13,786 bases of DNA from Bacteroidales bacterium UBA5548 (GTDB taxonomy: Bacteria > Bacteroidota > Bacteroidia > Bacteroidales > UBA932): the NCBI GenBank assembly GCA_002425935.1, contig DINE01000011.1, positions 1 through 13,786 of the forward strand, read 5' to 3'. Of this stretch, positions 7,497 to 13,786 are shown one piece after another. The number at the start of each line of letters is the position of its first letter. Within the stretch, counting starts at the first letter, position 1. The notes below the pieces were generated by a model. That model was given only the letters and a program-made list of their open reading frames with translations. It did no database searches and was not told the DNA's origin. The translations under genes and the position numbers were made by a program.

Positions 7497-7745
7497 ATGA
7501 ATCACAACCTCACCACCCTGCTGCAAGTAGATGATATGTTTGTAGCAAAAGATATACAAAGTATTCTCGAAGAGTCAAACATTTACTGCCTGCTAATTTC
7601 AGACAATCCTGCCTCCTCTATTATGAATGTTTACTCCGGCTTTAACCCCGCAGAGTGCGTTACCATTCAGATAAACGAAAGCGACTACCCTGCTGCCGTA
7701 GAGGCCGTCAACAACAGTTTTTACAAAGACCTGCTTGAGGAGTGA
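7497..7745 (+). CDS. DUF2007 family small protein
   Basis: An 82-residue cytoplasmic protein with the DUF2007 pattern: an N-terminal strand-helix unit (FVAKDIQSILEESNIYCLLISDN) and a second half ending in a strand plus helix (VTIQINESDYPAAVEAV). The ferredoxin-like fold resembles PII-type signalling domains, and the family is annotated as putative signal-transducing, without experimental proof that I know of. It begins 6 bases after the third GNAT, so it is probably co-transcribed. Its TGA stop is immediately followed, with no spacer, by the first base of a 138-base palindromic element. Confidence 0.8.
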   Translation: MNHNLTTLLQVDDMFVAKDIQSILEESNIYCLLISDNPASSIMNVYSGFNPAECVTIQINESDYPAAVEAVNNSFYKDLLEE

Positions 7746-7883
7746 TCTCAGCGCCAGTTTAGTGTATTTTGTAGAAATACAATAACTTAGAATACGGACT
7801 TTGCTTGATTCATATGAATTTTCGGCAAAGTCCTTTTTACAATGCACACATAAACAAGTTGTTGCACAAAAGTGGCGCGGAGA
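7746..7883. repeat. 138-base palindromic element, copy 1 (divergent)
   Basis: The right end CAAAAGTGGCGCGGAGA (7867-7883) is identical to the other two copies. The left end TCTCAGCGCCAGTTT matches with a few changes, so the outer arms still pair at 16 of 19 positions. A 7-bp hairpin (7763-7769 with 7775-7781) follows the left arm. The central hairpin GGACTTTGC (7796-7804) with GCAAAGTCC (7825-7833) sits at the same offsets as in copies 2 and 3 but has a different sequence. The length equals that of the other copies exactly. It starts directly after a TGA stop and ends 67 bases before the phosphoesterase gene. No transposase or clear target-site duplication is visible. Confidence 0.85.
7796..7838 (+). 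terminator. Rho-independent-type terminator inside copy 1
   Basis: A perfect 9-bp stem, GGACTTTGC/GCAAAGTCC, is followed directly by five T residues (7834-7838). It lies about 50 bases after the DUF2007 stop and probably ends the isochorismatase-GNAT-DUF2007 transcript. The 20-base loop contains TTCATATGAA, a small palindrome. Confidence 0.65.
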
Positions 7884-7950
7884 TATTTTTTTTGCGTAAA
7901 TTACATCGCTAAACACCGGGTTTTACATATTCCCACTAAACAAAATTCTA

Positions 7951-9846
7951 ATGAAAACTAAAATATTTACAATAATCTCGTTAATGTGCGCCACAACACT
8001 GGTGGCACAGCAAACCCGAATCCCGGAAACTCAGCCCCGGATTCCTGCATCTCACCTGAATCTCTCCTATGATCTCAACGGCAAACTCACGTTGGAAGTT
8101 GACGGGAAAAAATATAACGCCCGTGAGGCCGGTAACACATATTCTATTGAAAAATTCCTTGGAAAAACAACCGGCACAGAGACCGGAGTTATAATAGATT
8201 TTGGCGATTTCAAGGGAACCGTCACGTACGGCCTCATCCCTTACGGAAAAGCCCCTCACCCGCTTCCGGTTTACAGAAGAGCTGTCAGGATAGAAAATGG
8301 GAAGGTTGAAATAAATATTAAGGACGATTTCAAATATCCATACGATTTTGTTGACTGGAAAGATAATGGCTACCTGACCATCGGTTACAGAGTGGCCGAT
8401 GAGCGCGGAGTGATGATGTTCGACGGAGAGATTGCTCTCAAAGGCTCCGGGCCGTTTGAGGTTGCTCCGGCAATTTTAGAAGGTCCATTTGTAAACTCGA
8501 TAACAGACAATTCGGCTATTATATGGTTTAAAACAACTCATCCCGTAAAGGCCGTCCTGGAGATCAACGGAAAGATACTGGAGGGCGAAAAGGAGTCTCT
8601 TTTCCATCAGTGGAATGTAGAGGGGTTGTCGCCTGATAAAAAGTACGACTATAAGGTAAATTACGGAGTTCTTTCTCAGAAGTACAGCTTTAATACTGCT
8701 CCGGGCAAAGGGAGCAGAAAGCCATTCGTTTTCGGTTACTCTAGTGACAGTCGTTCGGCTACTGGCGGAGGGGAGAGAGGTTTTATGGGTGCAAACTCAT
8801 ATATAATGAAAAAGATAGCGGCTCTGGCATATATGAAGGGTGCAAGCTTTATCCAGTTTACCGGAGATATGATAAACGGGTATTTGACAGATAAAGAGGA
8901 GCAACGCCTGCAGTACTACAGCTGGAAAAAGTCTGTGGAGCCTTTCTGGCACTATATGCCATTCTACACAACTATGGGAAATCACGAATTGCTGGGGCAT
9001 CTGTTCACAGACGAAAACGGGCGTAGGGTTGGGTTTATAGACGCCTTCCCTTATGAGACTCACTCTGCTGAGGCGCTCTATGCCGAGGAGTTTATTAATC
9101 CGGAAAACGGACCACTTAGCGAAGATAACAACAAGTTTGATCCGGACCCAGATAATATCGACTTCCCTTCGTACAAAGAGAATGTTTACTACTATACCTA
9201 TGGCAATTTGGCCATGATTGTACTCAACAGTGATTACTGGTTTGCTCCGTCTGTAAACAGCAATCCTGCACTGGGAGGAGGGCTGCACGGTTATCTTATG
9301 GATAATCAGATTGAGTGGCTGCGCAAGGTTATTACAAAGTTAGAGAAGGACAAAAACATTGACCACATCTTTGTTACTCAGCACACACCTGCCTTTCCAA
9401 ACGGAGGTCACAGTGGTGATGATATGTGGTACAGAGGAGATAACACCAGGAGGCCTTACATTGCCGGGAAGCCTGTAGATAATGGAATTATCCAGAGGCG
9501 CGATGAGTTTCTGGACATCTTAATTAACGGGAGCTCCAAAGTGGTTGGAATGCTAACCGGAGACGAACATAACTACAACTGGCTCAAACTAACCTCAGAT
9601 ATGCCTATCTACCCAGAAAATTATCCGCATAAAAAGCTGAATGTCACCCGCCCTATCTACCAGATAAACAACGGTGCAGCCGGAGCTCCTTACTATGGGC
9701 AGGAGGTTTTGCCGTGGAGCAGCCACACCCGGTCATTTAGCGTAGAAAATGCCATCTGCCTCTTTTACGTGGACGGCCCAAAAATCACAATGAAGGTTTA
9801 CAATCCCGACACACTAAACCAAATTGACGAGGTGGAGCTAAAATAA
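7951..9846 (+). CDS. Secreted purple-acid-phosphatase-like metallophosphoesterase
   Basis: A 631-residue exported enzyme. Residues 1-20 (MKTKIFTIISLMCATTLVAQ) are a signal peptide, with cleavage likely after LVA. Residues ~170-250 look like the fibronectin-III-type N-terminal domain of purple acid phosphatases (EGPFVNSITDNSAIIWF). The calcineurin-like catalytic domain follows from about 258. Candidate metal ligands are D266 in SSDSRS, D306 in GDMINGY, N344-H345 in GNHE, H478 in TQHTPAF and H540 in GDEHNY. The last motif has Asp538 where purple acid phosphatases usually have the first His of GHxH, so metal choice or substrate may differ. It probably hydrolyses phosphate esters in the periplasm or outside the cell. 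It stands alone between two 138-base elements and is likely transcribed on its own. Confidence 0.87.
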   Translation: MKTKIFTIISLMCATTLVAQQTRIPETQPRIPASHLNLSYDLNGKLTLEVDGKKYNAREAGNTYSIEKFLGKTTGTETGVIIDFGDFKGTVTYGLIPYGKAPHPLPVYRRAVRIENGKVEINIKDDFKYPYDFVDWKDNGYLTIGYRVADERGVMMFDGEIALKGSGPFEVAPAILEGPFVNSITDNSAIIWFKTTHPVKAVLEINGKILEGEKESLFHQWNVEGLSPDKKYDYKVNYGVLSQKYSFNTAPGKGSRKPFVFGYSSDSRSATGGGERGFMGANSYIMKKIAALAYMKGASFIQFTGDMINGYLTDKEEQRLQYYSWKKSVEPFWHYMPFYTTMGNHELLGHLFTDENGRRVGFIDAFPYETHSAEALYAEEFINPENGPLSEDNNKFDPDPDNIDFPSYKENVYYYTYGNLAMIVLNSDYWFAPSVNSNPALGGGLHGYLMDNQIEWLRKVITKLEKDKNIDHIFVTQHTPAFPNGGHSGDDMWYRGDNTRRPYIAGKPVDNGIIQRRDEFLDILINGSSKVVGMLTGDEHNYNWLKLTSDMPIYPENYPHKKLNVTRPIYQINNGAAGAPYYGQEVLPWSSHTRSFSVENAICLFYVDGPKITMKVYNPDTLNQIDEVELK

Positions 9847-9847
9847 A

Positions 9848-9985
9848 TCTCCGCGCCACTTTTGCTTATGTAGCTGTTTAGCAGACACTTGAAAAACAGA
9901 CTTCAACGAGAATACCTTTGATCTCGTTGAAGTCTGTTTTGGAATGGGCTTATAATCTGATGGTTGAACAAAAGTGGCGCGGAGA
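9848..9985. repeat. 138-base palindromic element, copy 2
   Basis: Perfect 17-base terminal inverted repeats: TCTCCGCGCCACTTTTG (9848-9864) and CAAAAGTGGCGCGGAGA (9969-9985). The centre is a perfect 19-bp hairpin, AAAACAGACTTCAACGAGA (9893-9911) with its complement at 9922-9940 and a 10-base loop, ATACCTTTGA. The first 94 bases differ from copy 3 at only about five positions and the last 24 are identical to copy 3. The 20 bases at 9942-9961 are unrelated to copy 3. The element starts 1 base after the phosphoesterase stop and ends 43 bases before katG. Confidence 0.9.
9893..9940. terminator. Bidirectional terminator-type hairpin inside copy 2
   Basis: A perfect 19-bp stem with a 10-base loop. 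It has an A run on the left and a T run on the right, so it could stop transcription in both directions. It most likely ends the phosphoesterase transcript and shields katG from read-through. Confidence 0.65.
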
Positions 9986-9998
9986 AATTATTTTTTGG

Positions 9999-10006
9999 TA
10001 TATTTA
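9999..10006 (+). promoter_or_regulatory. Possible Bacteroidota -7 box for katG
   Basis: TATATTTA matches the Bacteroidota -7 consensus TAnnTTTG at all but the last position and lies 22 bases before the katG ATG. A -33 TTG at the expected spacing is missing; the region where it should sit is the right arm of element copy 2. This is a weak call, and no OxyR-type site could be recognised. Confidence 0.3.
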
Positions 10007-10028
10007 AGGAAATTCAAATACCAAAATC

Positions 10029-12239
10029 ATGGAAAATAACCCTAAAAATGTAAGCAAATGCCCCGTTACCGGAGCTACCGGCAAACACTCAATTGGGGCG
10101 GGCGGCACTCAAAACCGCGACTGGTGGCCAAACAAACTCAATCTTAATATACTTCGTCAACATTCAGAACTGACAGACCCGATGGGAAAGGAGTTCGACT
10201 ATAAAAAAGAGTTCAATAGTCTGGATTTTAAAGCTCTAAAGGCTGATCTGCATAAGCAGATGACCGACTCACAGGATTGGTGGCCCGCCGATTACGGCCA
10301 CTACGGCCCGCTCTTCATAAGAATGGCGTGGCACAGTGCAGGAACCTACCGAACCATTGACGGTCGTGGTGGCGGCGGCAGAGGTCAGCAACGCTTTGCT
10401 CCCCTTAACAGCTGGCCGGACAATGTTAGTTTGGACAAGGCAAGGAGACTTCTTTGGCCAATTAAACAGAAATACGGAAAAAAAATCTCCTGGGCAGACT
10501 TAATGATTCTGGCAGGTAATGTGGCCCTTGAGTCGATGGGATTTAAAACATTCGGATTTGCCGGAGGTAGAGCGGATGTGTGGCAGGCCGATGAGGATGT
10601 ATATTGGGGCTCTGAGACCAAATGGTTGGCGAATGATGAGCGCAAACTTGATAAAGAGGAGGTTGCAAATCCTTTGGCGGCTATTCAGATGGGGCTGATT
10701 TATGTTAATCCCGAGGGGCCTGATGGTGTTCCGGACCCGCTTGCTGCTGCCAAAGATATTCGTAACACATTTGCCCGGATGGCTATGAATGATTACGAAA
10801 CAGTGGCACTTATTGCCGGTGGTCACACTTTCGGCAAAACACACGGTGCGGCAAGCGCCAGCCATGTGGGGCCGGAACCGGAAGCAGCAGGGCTGGAGAG
10901 CCAGGGTCTTGGATGGCATAACAGCTTTGGGTCAGGCAAGGGTGGAGATACTATCACGAGTGGTCTTGAAGTAATCTGGACACAGACGCCCGTTAAGTGG
11001 AGTTACTATTTCTTTGACAACCTCTTCAATTTTGAATGGGAGTTGACAAAGAGCCCTGCAGGCGCATATCAATGGGAGGCAAAAAAGGCAGGAAAAATAA
11101 TGCCCGACGCTCATGACAAAACCAAAAGGCACTACCCAACTATGCTCACTACAGATCTCTCTCTAAAGGTTGACCCCGCTTATGAGAAGATATCAAGGCA
11201 CTTTTATGAGCATCCGCTTGAGTTTGCCGAGGCATTTGCCCGTGCATGGTTTAAGCTGACTCACCGGGATATGGGTCCTCGAAGCCGCTACCTGGGGCCT
11301 GAGGTTCCGGCAGAAGAGCTAATCTGGCAGGATCCCGTTCCAAAAGCGGACTATCTGATGATTCAAGAGAAGGAGATTAAAGAACTTAAAGCCAAAATTC
11401 TCAACTCCGGGCTCACTGTTTCTCAACTTGTATCTACAGCCTGGGCATCGGCCTCCACTTTTAGAGGCTCAGATATGCGGGGAGGATCAAACGGGGCAAG
11501 AATACGCCTGGAGCCACAGCGACACTGGGAGGTAAACAACCCTGCAGAGCTGGCTAAAATCTTAGCCAAGCTTGAGACAATTCAGATGGAGTTTAATAGG
11601 GCGCAAGGCGGAGGAGATAAGGCGCAAAGTGAAGTGAAAAAAGTATCGCTTGCAGATCTGATTGTTCTGGCAGGTTGTACCGCTGTAGAAAAAGCAGCTA
11701 AAGAGGCCGGCTTTGAAATTTCAATACCGTTTACTCCTGGCAGAACAGACGCAACTCAGGAGCAGACCGATGTTGATTCATTTGCAGTACTTGAACCTCT
11801 GGCCGACGGCTTCCGCAACTATCTTAAAATGAAATTTAAGGCCTCGGCAGAGGAGTTGCTTGTTGACAAAGCACAGCTCCTCACACTTACTGCCCCTGAA
11901 ATGACAGTACTTGTGGGAGGAATGAGAGTGTTGAATGCCAACTTCAACTCATCTAAACACGGTGTGTTCACAACCAGACCGGGTGTACTTTCAAACGACT
12001 TTTTCACTAACCTGCTTGACATGGGAACCGTATGGACTCCTGTTAGCGAAGAGAGAGACCTTTTTGAAGGCCGAGACCGTAAAACCGGAAAGACTAAATG
12101 GACCGCAACTCGGGTTGACCTCATCTTTGGTTCACACGCAGAGTTACGTGCACTTGCCGAGGTTTACGGCAGCGCCGACGGACAAGAAAAATTCATCAAC
12201 GACTTCGCCGCCGCCTGGGCCAAAGTTATGAACCTGTAA
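10029..12239 (+). CDS. katG: Catalase-peroxidase KatG
   Basis: A 736-residue haem enzyme that converts H2O2 to water and oxygen and also has peroxidase activity. It is full length for bacterial KatG, which is an internally duplicated protein: the N-terminal half binds haem and the C-terminal half is a non-catalytic copy. The distal pocket R98-M-A-W101-H102 is present, as is the proximal haem ligand H266 in GGHTFGKTHG. The three residues of the self-made Met-Tyr-Trp cross-link needed for catalase activity are W101, Y225 (in GLIYVNPEGPDG) and M251. The start ATG at 10029 gives the standard N-terminus ending KCPVTG. No signal peptide is seen, so it acts in the cytoplasm against oxidative stress. 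It is bounded by 138-base elements on both sides, so it is probably monocistronic. Confidence 0.98.
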   Translation: MENNPKNVSKCPVTGATGKHSIGAGGTQNRDWWPNKLNLNILRQHSELTDPMGKEFDYKKEFNSLDFKALKADLHKQMTDSQDWWPADYGHYGPLFIRMAWHSAGTYRTIDGRGGGGRGQQRFAPLNSWPDNVSLDKARRLLWPIKQKYGKKISWADLMILAGNVALESMGFKTFGFAGGRADVWQADEDVYWGSETKWLANDERKLDKEEVANPLAAIQMGLIYVNPEGPDGVPDPLAAAKDIRNTFARMAMNDYETVALIAGGHTFGKTHGAASASHVGPEPEAAGLESQGLGWHNSFGSGKGGDTITSGLEVIWTQTPVKWSYYFFDNLFNFEWELTKSPAGAYQWEAKKAGKIMPDAHDKTKRHYPTMLTTDLSLKVDPAYEKISRHFYEHPLEFAEAFARAWFKLTHRDMGPRSRYLGPEVPAEELIWQDPVPKADYLMIQEKEIKELKAKILNSGLTVSQLVSTAWASASTFRGSDMRGGSNGARIRLEPQRHWEVNNPAELAKILAKLETIQMEFNRAQGGGDKAQSEVKKVSLADLIVLAGCTAVEKAAKEAGFEISIPFTPGRTDATQEQTDVDSFAVLEPLADGFRNYLKMKFKASAEELLVDKAQLLTLTAPEMTVLVGGMRVLNANFNSSKHGVFTTRPGVLSNDFFTNLLDMGTVWTPVSEERDLFEGRDRKTGKTKWTATRVDLIFGSHAELRALAEVYGSADGQEKFINDFAAAWAKVMNL

Positions 12240-12240
12240 A

Positions 12241-12378
12241 TCTCCGCGCCACTTTTGCGTATATAGCTGCATAGCAGCCACTTGAAAAACAGACTTCAAC
12301 GAGAATACCTTTGATCTCGTTGAAGTCTGTTTTGCAAACACCTAAATAACAACAGGTTGAACAAAAGTGGCGCGGAGA
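12241..12378. repeat. 138-base palindromic element, copy 3
   Basis: Terminal inverted repeats at 12241-12257 and 12362-12378 are identical to copy 2. The 19-bp central hairpin (12286-12304 with 12315-12333) and its 10-base loop are also identical. A small extra hairpin, GCTGC-ATA-GCAGC (12266-12278), lies between the left arm and the centre. The internal 20 bases at 12335-12354 differ from copy 2. The element sits between convergent genes: it starts 1 base after the katG stop and ends 6 bases before the stop of the subtilase-like gene on the other strand. AAA/TTT flanks extend the arms to about 20 bp here. Confidence 0.9.
12286..12333. terminator. Bidirectional terminator-type hairpin between convergent genes
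   Basis: The 19-bp perfect stem is bordered by A residues on the left and T residues on the right, so it can act on both strands. It is well placed to end katG from the left and the subtilase-like gene from the right. Confidence 0.7.
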
Positions 12379-12384
12379 TTTTTG

Positions 12385-13786
12385 TTAGAGGTCTTCGCCG
12401 ACAAGCACTCTGTGTGGTCTTTTGTTTGCTGTTTTTAATAAGAGCTGCGTTATCTCATTAGGATTTATTCCGGGCTTTGCCTCCTTAATTATTGCAATTA
12501 CTCCCGAAATTATTGGAGCAGAGTGCGAAACTCCCCATGAAACTGGAGTCTCTCTGCTGTAAAAGTTTGTGCCAATAATATTGACTCTATCTTCATTTCT
12601 ACTGTATGCATCAAACTCAACGATACCAGGCACAACAACCTCTTTATTACCCCCTTTGTAATTTATATAAACTATACTCACGCCTCTGCTTGTTGCATAT
12701 CTTATAGTACTGTCGAGAGCAGTTTGATCTCCCTTTATTGCCGGCTGACTGCAACTTATAATATTTGCCCCGTTTTCTATTGCATAATTTATTGCCTTAA
12801 TCATAAGTCCGGGGTCTCCGTTAAAACTCCCTCTGGCTATGACTATAGGCATTATCTTCACATCCGGAGCAACCATAACCAGATCTTCGGCCATGTAGGT
12901 ACCATGGTCAGAGGCCTCAGAAAGAGCCGGTTCTCCTTCAATAAAACTTACAGGGGATGTAATTCTCTCCTTTAAGAATGGGCTGTTTTTATTAAATGTA
13001 TGGTCCAGTATGGCAACCGTCACACCTTTTCCCGTTGCTTTTTTGTTTAATTCAGAGATATTTAAAACATCCCTGCACCATGATGCATATCCGTTATCCG
13101 GAATATCAAAAAAAGAGGCCATATCTATAGTTGGGGCACTAAACTGCTCTCTTTTAATAACCTTAATTCGCTCATCCTCGTATTTTCCCAAATAATTTTT
13201 TTCAAAATGCGGTATTAATAGTCTTATCCCATCTTTACCTTCAGGCACGTGGATCGTTGACCAGTAAACCTGCTTACCTTTTTCTTTGAGAAAACGCTTC
13301 AACTCAAAATTGTTTAATTTTGGGTTTGACAGTTTGATAAGAGATACGGCAGCGGCGACAGTGAACGCAGAACCCTCTATGCTGGCTTTAATTTTATAAT
13401 CAGGCATCATTGGCTGAAATCCATCTATCTTTCGACCCAAGACAGCATATATATCAACCGGAACACTCTCCCAAAACGAGATGTCTCCCAATTGGTACAT
13501 ATCTCCATGTGAGCCTGTAATTACGCATCCTGCATCAGAGGCCTTTTTAACGAAACTCCGCCAGTTAGAATAATCTCTTTCGGGATTCATTGCGCCGTAA
13601 TAGGCAGAAATTATTACTGAAATATTGCTGTAACTTTTAACTGTTCTTAAAAAGCGATCGTAGTCTGACTCTTTAATCTCTTCTGCAAGAACAAAAATAT
13701 CATTTCCATTACTTTGAGTAACATCAAAAAACTGATTTAAAGTTATTACGTTCACATCAGCTCCATTAGTATAAAACTTAATTTCT
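12385..13786 (-). CDS. Subtilisin-family (S8) serine protease with a second degenerate subtilase-like unit (partial, start beyond right edge)
   Basis: The frame is open from the right edge to a TAA at 12385-12387, so the N-terminus lies outside the window. A GTG at 13753-13755 is in frame, but reading continues upstream (EIKFYTNGADVN), so I do not take it as the start. The C-terminal half is a complete S8 domain with Asp in VAILDHTF (codon 13003-13005), His in SDHGTYMA (12904-12906) and Ser in GVSHSAP (12526-12528). The residues before it resemble the C-terminal half of another subtilase domain: VIISAYYGAM..., then EGSAFTVAAAVSLIKLSNPKL (Ser codon 13369-13371), which parallels GTSMAAPHVAG...ANP. 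The oxyanion Asn is not evident in either unit. Localisation is unknown. It converges on katG across element copy 3. Confidence 0.8.
   Translation of the reverse strand, partial: EIKFYTNGADVNVITLNQFFDVTQSNGNDIFVLAEEIKESDYDRFLRTVKSYSNISVIISAYYGAMNPERDYSNWRSFVKKASDAGCVITGSHGDMYQLGDISFWESVPVDIYAVLGRKIDGFQPMMPDYKIKASIEGSAFTVAAAVSLIKLSNPKLNNFELKRFLKEKGKQVYWSTIHVPEGKDGIRLLIPHFEKNYLGKYEDERIKVIKREQFSAPTIDMASFFDIPDNGYASWCRDVLNISELNKKATGKGVTVAILDHTFNKNSPFLKERITSPVSFIEGEPALSEASDHGTYMAEDLVMVAPDVKIMPIVIARGSFNGDPGLMIKAINYAIENGANIISCSQPAIKGDQTALDSTIRYATSRGVSIVYINYKGGNKEVVVPGIVEFDAYSRNEDRVNIIGTNFYSRETPVSWGVSHSAPIISGVIAIIKEAKPGINPNEITQLLLKTANKRPHRVLVGEDL

Noticed and set aside
8797..9288. 163-residue open frame on the minus strand opposite the phosphoesterase
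   Set aside because: It is antisense to a well-supported gene with metal-binding motifs and has no family features; a shadow frame.
7746..12378. Composite transposon or insertion sequence bounded by the 138-base elements
   Set aside because: No transposase gene lies between the copies, the copies occur singly after gene ends, and flanking duplications are not evident.
13753..13755. GTG as the start of the subtilase-like gene
   Set aside because: The frame stays open to the window edge with protein-like sequence, and the first subtilase-like unit would be cut short, so the gene most likely begins outside.
1..13786. CRISPR array
   Set aside because: The only repeats are the three long palindromes about 2.1-2.4 kb apart; no short repeats with regular spacers are seen.

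Overview
The window looks like a chromosomal stretch of a member of the Bacteroidota. This rests on the low G+C, the lack of Shine-Dalgarno-like spacing before starts, a TAnnTTTG-like box before katG, and genes typical of that phylum (a secreted purple-acid-phosphatase-like enzyme, TIGR04076, DUF2007). The genus cannot be determined from this sequence. The left ~7.7 kb is visibly more AT-rich and carries accessory genes. The right ~6 kb is richer in G+C and looks more like resident chromosome.

Left block. A partial reading frame enters at the left edge and runs into an imperfect palindrome (about 172-305) resembling a recombination or cassette-boundary site. Next comes a tight cluster: a NUDIX hydrolase whose end overlaps by 8 bases the start of a 1149-residue protein. 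That protein joins a phospholipase-D-type domain, a superfamily 2 helicase, a DUF3427 region and a C-terminal S24 (LexA/UmuD-type) self-cleavage domain. A uracil-DNA-glycosylase-fold protein follows, coupled by an ATGA overlap to a small TIGR04076 protein. The PLD-helicase, the nucleotide hydrolase and the possible glycosylase together look like a DNA-damage or anti-phage module. The S24 domain suggests that RecA-ssDNA, as in the SOS response, could switch the helicase-nuclease. This is the best candidate in the window for an undescribed system.

Middle. After a 264-base gap with hairpins there is a run of small enzymes on the + strand: an isochorismatase-family hydrolase, three different GNAT acetyltransferases and a DUF2007 protein, with short gaps between them.

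Right block. A secreted metallophosphoesterase and a full-length catalase-peroxidase KatG, both +, are followed by a convergent subtilisin-family protein (-) that is cut by the right edge and contains a second, degenerate subtilase-like unit. These three genes are separated from each other, and from the middle block, by three copies of a palindromic element. Each copy is exactly 138 bases, with 17-base terminal inverted repeats and a central terminator-like hairpin. Each starts 0 or 1 base after a stop codon. The first copy has a different central hairpin sequence but keeps the pairing through paired substitutions, so the fold appears to be under selection.
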